Positions 1 to 5,652 of a stretch of DNA of 16,763 nucleotides are shown piece after piece. Under the pieces are notes generated by a model. That model was not told where the DNA came from, did no database searches, and was given only the letters and a program-made list of their open reading frames with translations. The stretch is from an uncultured Oscillospiraceae bacterium (lineage in GTDB: Bacteria > Bacillota > Clostridia > Oscillospirales > Ruminococcaceae). A program made the translations under genes and the position numbers. The stretch lies in contig UQBC01000046.1 in NCBI GenBank assembly GCA_900539195.1, positions 1 to 16,763 on the forward strand, read 5' to 3'. The stretch's first letter is position 1; each line of letters begins with the position of its first letter.

Positions 1-260
1 CAGGAGCAGGTTCTTCTTTTACTTCGGGTGCAGGTGCGGGAGCAGGCTCTTCTGCAAGTAAATCGCTGAAATCATCTGCCGCAGGAGCAGGTTCTTCTTT
101 TACTTCGGGTGCATGTGCGGGAGCAGGCTCTTCTGCGAGTAAATCGCTGAAATCATCTGCCGCAGGAGCAGGTTCTTCTTTTACTTTGGGTGCAGGTGCG
201 GGAGCAGGCTCTTCTGCAAGTAAATCACTGAAATCATCTGCTGTGGGAGCGGGCTCTGAA
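1..260 (-). repeat. 81-bp tandem repeat array inside the coiled-coil gene
   Basis: The sequence caggagcagg recurs at 1, 82 and 163, giving an exact 81-bp (27-codon) period. There are three full units (1-81, 82-162, 163-243) and a decayed partial unit up to about 260. The units differ by only a few bases, for example CATG in place of CAGG around 113 (Pro to His) and a Lys/Glu change. In-frame, they encode the acidic Pro-Ala-rich repeat. The near identity at nucleotide level suggests recent expansion or gene conversion. The array continues beyond the left edge. Confidence 0.9.
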
Positions 261-1438
261 TTCGGTGCAGTAGCTGCAACGGGTTCTTCTGTGAGAAGTT
301 CTGCTACATCGTTTGTAACAGCAGGAGTTTCCTCTACAAGAAGATCACCTGTGTCTACATTGTCTGCTGAAATATCGTCATCGCCGGAAACTATCTCAAA
401 AGAGCTTAACAGACCGTTGTTGTCTGCAAGCAGATCATCAATATCATCGCTGTCATTTGCCTGTTTGGGCATATCAAGCTTAAGCTCGAAGCTGTAAGGC
501 TCAACACTCATAGGAATATATGCTTCAAGCTCGCTTGCATCGAATCCGCCGATGTTTTCAAGCTCTGCTTTTGCGCTGTTCAGTTCTTCATCATCGGACA
601 GTTTTTCTTCCTGAGCATTTTCGGCTTCTGCTATCGGCACTTCTGCGTTTTTAGCTTCTTCAACAGCCTTGGAAACCGCATCGTTAAGAGCATTAACCTC
701 ATCGGAAGCCTTATTTCCGGCTTCGTCCATTGCTGCGGCTATTGCGCTCTGAGCATTTGCAATCGCTTCATTCAAAGCACTGCTTACTGTAGCAAGCACA
801 GTGGAAATATCGACCGCAGGAACGGAAGTTCCGCCTGATGTCACGGTGCTTGCGAATGTATTTGCCTTTTCAAGCACAGACTGTTTATAATCATATGTTT
901 TCTGTACCGTATCGGCAAAGTACGCTTTTGCGGCTGTTATTATCTCTTCCGCTTTCTTCTGAGCGTCTGCGACTACTGCGTTTGCATCGGCATTTGCCTT
1001 GGCTGAGATTTCTGCAAGCTGTGCAGGATCTATTGTGCCGCCGCTGTGCTTTGCTTTGTCAATCTTAGCCGCCGCCTGCTTTTTGAACTCGGTAAATTCT
1101 TCGTTCAGTGCAGAATATTTGTCCTGCATAACGTGCAGTTCTTTTTCTGTCTGTGCAAGCTTGCGTCTTTCGTCAAGAACCTGCTTTCTGCTTTCAAGGA
1201 TCTGTGCGTCAAGCTCGGCTTTTTTCTTCTCAAGCTCTGCTGTAAGTTCGTTGCCGGAACTTTCATCTGCCTGATGTTTTTCTTCCAGCGCTCTTTTCAG
1301 CTCGTCATTTTCTTCTTTAAGGGCTTTGCGCTCTTTATTATGCTGTACTATGTATGCCATTACTTCGTTTTTATCGAAGCCTAGAGGCGATGTTTTAAAT
1401 TCTCCGTTAGTTGATGCCGGTTTTTTCTGGTCAGCCAT
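1..1438 (-). CDS. DivIVA-like coiled-coil protein with Pro/Ala/Glu repeat tail (C-terminus cut by window edge)
   Basis: This reading frame stays open from the ATG at 1438 to the window edge (478 codons). The ATG is preceded by a G5 Shine-Dalgarno tract (1446-1450 on the complement). The N-terminus, after about 17 polar residues, reads LGFDKNEVMAYI, which resembles the membrane-anchoring start of DivIVA/GpsB proteins (GF-x-EV-x-x-FL). A long charged coiled coil follows (about residues 30-130, rich in K/E/L), then an Ala-rich helical part (about 135-270) and an acidic disordered tail. The tail ends in at least three near-identical 27-residue repeats with core ADDFSDLLAEEPAPAPAP. The likely role is a scaffold at the division site or cell pole, or another envelope-associated coiled-coil protein. 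The family link rests on the short N-terminal motif plus the coiled coil, so the function is inferred. It is transcribed divergently from ireB. Confidence 0.6.
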   Translation of the reverse strand, partial: MADQKKPASTNGEFKTSPLGFDKNEVMAYIVQHNKERKALKEENDELKRALEEKHQADESSGNELTAELEKKKAELDAQILESRKQVLDERRKLAQTEKELHVMQDKYSALNEEFTEFKKQAAAKIDKAKHSGGTIDPAQLAEISAKANADANAVVADAQKKAEEIITAAKAYFADTVQKTYDYKQSVLEKANTFASTVTSGGTSVPAVDISTVLATVSSALNEAIANAQSAIAAAMDEAGNKASDEVNALNDAVSKAVEEAKNAEVPIAEAENAQEEKLSDDEELNSAKAELENIGGFDASELEAYIPMSVEPYSFELKLDMPKQANDSDDIDDLLADNNGLLSSFEIVSGDDDISADNVDTGDLLVEETPAVTNDVAELLTEEPVAATAPNSEPAPTADDFSDLLAEEPAPAPAPKVKEEPAPAADDFSDLLAEEPAPAHAPEVKEEPAPAADDFSDLLAEEPAPAPAPEVKEEPAP

Positions 1439-1469
1439 TATCTTACCCCCTGAAAATCTGATTATTGTT

Positions 1470-1498
1470 ATTATAACAAAAATAATTCGTTAATTCAA
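1470..1498 (-). promoter_or_regulatory. Promoter of the coiled-coil gene
   Basis: On the complement, a -35 TTGAAT (1493-1498) and a -10 TATAAT (1470-1475) are separated by exactly 17 bp. A TGn extended -10 motif is present. The promoter lies about 30 bp upstream of the start codon at 1438. Confidence 0.7.
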
Positions 1499-1578
1499 TA
1501 GCGAATTGTAAAGTTTTATCAATTACCCAAAAAAGAGAGCCGCTATTGGTGATTTTAACGAAAATTTATGGTCTGCTA

Positions 1579-1607
1579 TTGTATTTTATCATTTTGTAGT
1601 GTATAAT
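1579..1607 (+). promoter_or_regulatory. Promoter of ireB
   Basis: A -35 TTGTAT (1579-1584), a 17-bp spacer and a -10 TATAAT (1602-1607) lie about 60 bp upstream of the ireB start. The rest of the divergent intergenic region (1439-1670) shows no other gene. Confidence 0.65.
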
Positions 1608-1670
1608 AGTGTAAACAACTTTAAAATTATTTCGGTTTTTTGAAGATATTAACGAAAGGACTGATATTTG

Positions 1671-1916
1671 ATGATCGATAAAACAATGCCGTTTTCACTC
1701 AAAGATGAAAGAGAAAACGAGATGAAGGAAATACTGACGACTGTTTACGGTGCGCTCAAGGAAAAGGGCTACAACCCTATAAATCAGCTTGTCGGCTATA
1801 TTCTGTCCGAAGATCCTACCTATATAACTACATACAACAATGCCCGCAGTCTTATCCGTCATATCGACCGTGATGAGCTTTTACAGGCAATGGTAAAGAC
1901 CTATCTCGGCAACTGA
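1671..1916 (+). CDS. ireB: IreB-family regulatory phosphoprotein (UPF0297/DUF965)
   Basis: This small protein of 81 residues carries the family core KGYNPINQLVGYILSEDPTY followed by YNNAR and a basic/acidic C-terminal helix. The family is very well conserved in Firmicutes. In Enterococcus, IreB is a substrate of the PASTA-domain Ser/Thr kinase IreK and acts as a negative regulator of cephalosporin resistance. Thr5, in the N-terminal DKTMPF stretch, aligns with a conserved N-terminal Thr and is the obvious candidate phospho-acceptor here (inference). The Shine-Dalgarno AAAGGA is at 1655-1660. A TTG at 1668 directly before the ATG is an equally placed alternative start that adds one residue. 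The usual neighbours alaS and ruvX/yqgF are absent. A strong terminator follows. Confidence 0.88.
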   Translation: MIDKTMPFSLKDERENEMKEILTTVYGALKEKGYNPINQLVGYILSEDPTYITTYNNARSLIRHIDRDELLQAMVKTYLGN

Positions 1917-1939
1917 CGCCAATAATTACAATGAATTGC

Positions 1940-1984
1940 AATCACCTCTTTACGGATACTATATCTGTAAAGAGGTGATTTTTT
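1940..1984 (+). terminator. ireB terminator hairpin that also carries the pdaA ribosome binding site
   Basis: The arms 1940-1953 and 1967-1980 are perfectly complementary (14 bp). The stem extends inward through a G-T pair and GATA/TATC to about 19 bp with a 3-nt loop. Six T residues (1979-1984) follow. The 3' arm contains GAGGTGAT (1971-1978), an 8-nt match to the anti-Shine-Dalgarno sequence, and the TTG start of the next gene overlaps the T tract. Termination of ireB and translation of the next gene therefore use the same bases. Confidence 0.8.
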
Positions 1985-2810
1985 GTACAGAAAAATATTT
2001 GCTGTAACGGCTATGTCAATGCTGCTGTGCGGATGTACGTCCGGCAAGAACGTTGTCGGGCACAGCACCGGACGTGATGACATAGGAGGGCAGACGCCTG
2101 CAGAGGCGGCTCTGCTTACAGATAGCACTGAAAAGGTATGCTACGGGCAGGGTTATGAAACAGACAGTGAAAACCGTCCTGTCGGAGCTATGCAGGCACA
2201 GGAGAAATACGGCGCATACGGCGGAGAATATATAGGCGATAAAAACGACAAGACAATATATCTTACCTTTGACGAGGGCTATGAAAACGGTTGTACCGGA
2301 AGAATACTCGATATTCTTAAAGAAAAGAATGTAACCGCAACATTTTATGTTACGCTTGATTATGTCAAGAGCAGTCCCGATCTTGTGAGCCGTATGATAA
2401 ATGAAGGTCACGAGGTAGGAAATCATACCTGTACGCATCCGTCATTGCCGGATATAAGCGATGATATGGTATTTGAGGAGATACACGGACTTGAAAGCTA
2501 TATTTCCGATAATTTCGGCGGTTATAAAACCGTCACAATGCGTCCTCCGCGCGGCGAATTTTCGGTAAGGACGTTACGCCTTGTAAAGAATATGGGTTAC
2601 GACACCGTTCTGTGGTCATTTGCCTATAATGACTGGAATGTTGACGACCAGCCCGACTGTAAAAAAGCATACGAGCGTATAACCTCAGCCACGCACAACG
2701 GTGCAATCTATCTTCTTCATGCTGTGTCCGAAACCAACACGGCTATACTTGCCGATGTCATAGACTACTGGCAGGATAACGGTTATTCAGTGAAGAGTAT
2801 AACAGAATAA
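1983..2810 (+). CDS. pdaA: PdaA-type polysaccharide deacetylase lipoprotein (delta-lactam-biosynthetic de-N-acetylase-like)
   Basis: This is a 275-residue NodB-fold deacetylase. It has a lipoprotein signal peptide: basic MYRK, hydrophobic core, lipobox LCGC with Cys18. The catalytic motifs are TFDEGYENG (95-103, with Asp97), HTCTH (148-152, metal-binding His pair), RPPRGEFS (187-194), LWSFAYNDW (210-218) and LLHAVS (244-249). The TFDEGYENG, RPPRG and DW motifs are those of the PdaA group, which removes acetyl groups from N-acetylmuramic acid on the way to muramic delta-lactam in spore cortex. That fits the nearby gpr and spoIIP. The TTG start at 1983 is chosen because it gives a complete signal peptide and sits 4 nt after GAGGTGAT. 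Membrane anchoring by a lipid is inferred from the lipobox. A vegetative peptidoglycan deacetylase is the alternative. Confidence 0.85.
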   Translation: MYRKIFAVTAMSMLLCGCTSGKNVVGHSTGRDDIGGQTPAEAALLTDSTEKVCYGQGYETDSENRPVGAMQAQEKYGAYGGEYIGDKNDKTIYLTFDEGYENGCTGRILDILKEKNVTATFYVTLDYVKSSPDLVSRMINEGHEVGNHTCTHPSLPDISDDMVFEEIHGLESYISDNFGGYKTVTMRPPRGEFSVRTLRLVKNMGYDTVLWSFAYNDWNVDDQPDCKKAYERITSATHNGAIYLLHAVSETNTAILADVIDYWQDNGYSVKSITE

Positions 2811-2812
2811 AA

Positions 2813-2852
2813 AAACAGCATCGGCACATAATAATGCAAGCCGATGCTGTTT
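2813..2852 (+). terminator. pdaA terminator
   Basis: Two 13-nt arms (2813-2825 and 2840-2852, core CAGCATCGGC / GCCGATGCTG) form a perfect stem with a 14-nt loop directly after the pdaA stop. The T tract is short. Confidence 0.7.
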
Positions 2853-2858
2853 CACGGA

Positions 2859-2885
2859 TAAAAAGAAAACGCCCCCGCAGGGGCG
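2859..2885 (-). terminator. rpsT terminator
   Basis: Read on the complement, CGCCCC-TGCG-GGGGCG (2870-2885) is a 6-bp G/C stem followed by TTTTCTTTTT. It lies 25 bp after the rpsT stop and is convergent with the pdaA terminator. Confidence 0.85.
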
Positions 2886-2910
2886 CTACGTTAAATCGTG
2901 GTTCTTAAAC

Positions 2911-3153
2911 TTAGGAAACAGCGTTTAACTTCTTAGCAAGCTGAGATTTTTTTCTAGCTGCAGCGTTCTTGTGGATAATACCCTTTGCTGCTGCCTTGTC
3001 AACTGCTTTAACTGCAACCTTTACGTTGTCAGCATTAGTATCAGCGTCAACCTTCTTCAGAATTGTCTTAAGAGCGGTCTTGTCAGCCTTGTTACGAGCC
3101 TGCTTTGTAGCGGATACTAAAACTCTCTTCTTAGCAGATTTAATGTTAGGCAC
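2911..3153 (-). CDS. rpsT: 30S ribosomal protein S20 (bS20)
   Basis: This 80-residue, highly basic, Ala/Lys-rich helical protein starts MPNIKSAKKR and contains NKADKTALKT and HKNAAARKKSQLAKK, the S20 signature. It binds 16S rRNA early in 30S assembly. The start is GTG (3151-3153), supported by AGAAGGAGGT (3161-3170 on the complement) 7 nt upstream. The length is typical of the family. It has its own promoter and terminator and is divergent from gpr, an arrangement common in Clostridia. Confidence 0.97.
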   Translation of the reverse strand: MPNIKSAKKRVLVSATKQARNKADKTALKTILKKVDADTNADNVKVAVKAVDKAAAKGIIHKNAAARKKSQLAKKLNAVS

Positions 3154-3215
3154 TTACGGCACCTCCTTCTATTCAGATCTACATATAATCATAGTTATAT
3201 TTCACAATACGACTT

Positions 3216-3244
3216 ATTATAGCACGTCCGATTTGAAATTGCAA
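3216..3244 (-). promoter_or_regulatory. rpsT promoter
   Basis: On the complement, -35 TTGCAA (3239-3244), a 17-bp spacer and -10 TATAAT (3216-3221) are seen, with an extended TGC immediately before the -10 box. The leader to the GTG start is about 55 nt. Confidence 0.8.
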
Positions 3245-3292
3245 TAGTTTTTGCGATTTTTTTAAAAATTTTTCTCAGCGGAGGTCAATTTT

Positions 3293-4084
3293 ATGAAGAT
3301 GACAGGCAGAACAGAGCTTGCAAGTGAGTTCACCGCACAAAAAAACGGCATAGCCTGCGAAAGCTATGAACTTTACGGCGAAAAGATAACCGAGATCCTG
3401 ATATCGGAAGCTGACAAAGCGGCTTTTAATCGTCCAAGCGGCAGATATTATATGATAGACAGCGCAGATGTGCCATATGCCGACGGACAGATAAAGGCGC
3501 TTTGCACAGTGCTGAGAAAACTTCTGCCTGAGGGAAAATGTCTTGTTGCAGGGCTCGGTAATCCGTCTGTGGCGTCAGACAGTCTTGGGTGGAAAACGGC
3601 AGGAAAGGTGCTTGCCACGTCGCAGTTTGTTGAAAATATGCACAGCCCGGATGGGATAGGCAACGTTGCTGTGATACGCACCGATGTCGGCGCAAATTCA
3701 GGCATAGACAGCGTTTATCACACTGTATTCTGTGCAGAAAAGATAAATGCCGACTATATAATAGCAATTGACAGCCTTACCTGCGGTGACCCCGACAGGC
3801 TTTGCAGGACCATACAGATAACCGATACCGGAATATCTCCCGGCAGCGGCATAGGCGGAAGTAAAAAACAGCTTGACCGTAAGACGGCAGGTATTCCGGT
3901 TATTGCTGTCGGAGTGCCGACATCTATGGAGTACGAGAACGGAAAGGACAGATTTTTTGTCACAAGGCATGATATAGACGCAGAAACGGCAAGATATTCG
4001 CATATAATTTCGACAGCGATAAACCGTACTCTTTGTCCGTCGCTTTCAGCGGAAGATGTTACAATGCTGATGAATTATTCGTGA
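3293..4084 (+). CDS. gpr: Germination protease GPR (spore endopeptidase)
   Basis: This 263-residue member of the GPR family degrades small acid-soluble spore proteins (SASPs) during germination. Family motifs are GLGNPSVASDSLG (88-99, with Asp96), AIDSL (158-162, with Asp160) and IQITDTGISPGSGIGG (174-189), followed by IPVIAVGVPT (201-210). Asp96 and Asp160 correspond in position and spacing to the two catalytic aspartates known in the Bacillus enzyme. GPR is made as a zymogen. Here the N-terminus reads RTELASEF (6-13), itself very like the SASP cleavage site, implying a propeptide of about 8 residues. The protein is shorter than the Bacillus enzyme (about 370 residues). GGAGGT (3280-3285) supports the ATG at 3293. 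spoIIP follows after 56 bp, as in many spore formers. I did not find a convincing sigma-G promoter. Confidence 0.93.
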   Translation: MKMTGRTELASEFTAQKNGIACESYELYGEKITEILISEADKAAFNRPSGRYYMIDSADVPYADGQIKALCTVLRKLLPEGKCLVAGLGNPSVASDSLGWKTAGKVLATSQFVENMHSPDGIGNVAVIRTDVGANSGIDSVYHTVFCAEKINADYIIAIDSLTCGDPDRLCRTIQITDTGISPGSGIGGSKKQLDRKTAGIPVIAVGVPTSMEYENGKDRFFVTRHDIDAETARYSHIISTAINRTLCPSLSAEDVTMLMNYS

Positions 4085-4140
4085 ATAAAAGAACGTACCG
4101 TATCATAAGCTTTATCGGAAGTATTGAAAGGATGGTGCTT

Positions 4141-5385
4141 ATGAACAGCAAAAAAAGCAAAGGCGTTACAAGGATTGCCGTAGCGGGAATTGCTGCGGCG
4201 GTAATTTCATTTACGCTGACGGGTGTTGCGGAGAATGCTGTCAGCGGTGCATTGCAAGGAAAAGATATCGCATCGGGACTCAAACGGCTTACGGTGCTCA
4301 GCGCAACGCTTGCTATGCCGATCGGCAATTATGACGGAAATGAAAATAATATCAGCAATGATACAGCTTCGCAGGACAAGCCGCAAAGCTCTGCGGGGGG
4401 AACATCATCAGCCGGCGAAACGGAACAAGCTTCGGGGAATGAGAGTATGTCTGAGCCGAATACACCGAGTGTTACGGAAAGCGAACCGACAGAATCGCTT
4501 GTGCCTGCTCTCGCTCCGGTTGAAAGCAGGACGGGGCTTATTTCGCTCAATATAAGAAAGGATAAGGACGACCTCGCTTCATATACGGCAAAGGACGGAG
4601 CAACCGAAGAAAAGCATTATGGGAAAATTACAGGCGACAATGTGATAGATCTGGAACACGGTCAGGTGCGTAACTGCACAAAGATATCAAATAACGTTCT
4701 GCTTACAGAGGGAACTAAAAGACCTGAAATTAAGATAGACGGCGGAAACGAACCGCAGGTGCTGATAATACATACGCATACGACCGAGAGCTATGAGCGT
4801 GACAGCGACGGATATTATGATACAGCGTATCAGGGGCGATCGTTGTGTCCTGCAAACAGTGTGGTAGGAGTAGGAGCTGTGCTCGCCCAGACGCTCTCCG
4901 ATAACGGTATCGGCACTATTCATGACGGTACGGTATTTGACGACCCGGTATACGATAATTCGTATACAAGGAGCAGAGAACGCATAGAGGAAATACTGAA
5001 AGAATATCCATCGGTAAAAGTGGTACTTGATATACACCGTGACGGCATAGCGGACGGTGATGTGAGAATAGCGCCTGTAACGGAGATAAACGGGAAAAAA
5101 GCCGCACAGATAATGATAATATGCGGTTGTGACGACGGCACGGGAATACTTCCCGATTATATGAATAATCTCAGGTTTGCAACATATCTGCAAAACGGTA
5201 TCGAAGCCGATAACGAGGGTCTGACGCGTCCGATGCTGTTTGATTACCGCTTTTATAATCAGGATCTCACGAGAGGTTCGCTGGTTATAGAATTCGGTGC
5301 GCTTGCAAATGACATAAGTCATGTAAGATATTCAGCCCGGCTTGCGGGAAAGAGTATTGCAGATCTGCTGAAAGGTCTTGAATAA
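4141..5385 (+). CDS. spoIIP: Stage II sporulation protein P (peptidoglycan hydrolase for engulfment)
   Basis: From the ATG at 4141 the protein has 414 residues. It has a basic N-terminus and one hydrophobic segment (about 12-30), then a Ser/Glu/Thr-rich low-complexity linker (about 65-125) and a SpoIIP amidase/endopeptidase domain (about 200-414). Key motifs are QVLIIHTHTTESY (206-218, metal-binding His), LDIHRDG (296-302) and VIEFGA (382-387). SpoIIP works with SpoIID and SpoIIM to cleave septal peptidoglycan during engulfment. The start was chosen because AAAGGATGG (4127-4135) precedes it and it gives a clean membrane anchor. An upstream ATG (4033) would overlap gpr by 52 nt, and ATG 4132 is a close alternative. 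It is co-oriented with gpr, probably as one operon. The lepA gene that often follows in Clostridia is absent. Confidence 0.93.
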   Translation: MNSKKSKGVTRIAVAGIAAAVISFTLTGVAENAVSGALQGKDIASGLKRLTVLSATLAMPIGNYDGNENNISNDTASQDKPQSSAGGTSSAGETEQASGNESMSEPNTPSVTESEPTESLVPALAPVESRTGLISLNIRKDKDDLASYTAKDGATEEKHYGKITGDNVIDLEHGQVRNCTKISNNVLLTEGTKRPEIKIDGGNEPQVLIIHTHTTESYERDSDGYYDTAYQGRSLCPANSVVGVGAVLAQTLSDNGIGTIHDGTVFDDPVYDNSYTRSRERIEEILKEYPSVKVVLDIHRDGIADGDVRIAPVTEINGKKAAQIMIICGCDDGTGILPDYMNNLRFATYLQNGIEADNEGLTRPMLFDYRFYNQDLTRGSLVIEFGALANDISHVRYSARLAGKSIADLLKGLE

Positions 5386-5389
5386 AAAT

Positions 5390-5418
5390 AACAGCCACGA
5401 TTTTCTGTCGTGGCTGTT
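5390..5418 (+). terminator. spoIIP terminator hairpin, copy 1
   Basis: Arms 5390-5400 and 5408-5418 (AACAGCCACGA / TCGTGGCTGTT) with a 7-nt loop follow the spoIIP stop. There is no T tract on the plus side. On the complement the stem is followed by a T-rich stretch, so it may serve the convergent gene. The same 29 bp recur exactly at 5596-5624. Confidence 0.7.
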
Positions 5419-5595
5419 CAGACTGTCGAAAAACTTCTTAATTATTAAAAAATTGGGGTCGCAGAGGCGAAGCCCCCGACAGGGTCTAGGGGCGGTAGCC
5501 CCAGTAATATAGCCCCTTCCCACGGGGAAGGGGTTTGGGGTTAGGGATAGAGAATTTGCTCCATTTTTATAAAAATGGACTTTTTCTACAAGCTG
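5419..5595. mobile_element. MITE-like 177-bp repeat element, copy 1
   Basis: The segment lies between two identical 29-bp hairpins. Its ends form imperfect terminal inverted repeats: CAGACTGTCGAAAAACTTC at the left and CAGCTTGTAGAAAAAGTCC on the complement of the right end (about 13-14 of 19 match). Inside are a 9-bp stem CCCCTTCCC/GGGAAGGGG (5513-5533), a perfect 18-bp palindrome (5561-5578) and G/C-rich blocks. It carries no plausible gene. A second diverged copy lies in the opposite orientation at 16644-16763, showing that it is dispersed. A non-autonomous element mobilised by a transposase elsewhere is inferred; an intergenic structured-RNA repeat is the alternative. Confidence 0.65.
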
Positions 5596-5640
5596 AACAG
5601 CCACGATTTTCTGTCGTGGCTGTTGTCTTTTTTTATTATT
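5596..5640 (+). terminator. Terminator hairpin, copy 2 (with T tract)
   Basis: This is an exact 29-bp duplicate (5596-5624) of the hairpin at 5390-5418, here followed by GTCTTTTTTTATTATT. On the plus strand this copy has the complete intrinsic-terminator form. It also lies 29 bp past the stop of the convergent SGNH gene. Confidence 0.75.
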
Positions 5641-5652
5641 ACAGATAGTAGT

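Noticed and set aside
1..243. CRISPR-like array because of the regular 81-bp period
   Set aside because: The whole period is repeated with no unique spacers, and it is in frame in a coding sequence; it is a protein repeat.
186..1384. Plus-strand open frames across 186-1384
   Set aside because: They are shadows of the minus-strand coiled-coil gene. Their Gly/Ser/Leu-rich composition mirrors its codons, and they lack ribosome sites.
3245..3292. Sigma-G promoter for gpr
   Set aside because: Expected from the biology, but no convincing -35/-10 pair of that type could be read in the A/T-rich stretch.
4033..4140. N-terminal extension of spoIIP from ATG 4033
   Set aside because: It would overlap gpr by 52 nt, has no ribosome site, and places unrelated residues before a proper membrane anchor starting at 4141.
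5332..5604. 90-residue minus-strand frame containing LTPNPFPVGRG
   Set aside because: It runs through the repeat element and both terminator regions. The peptide is only the translation of the C-rich stem.
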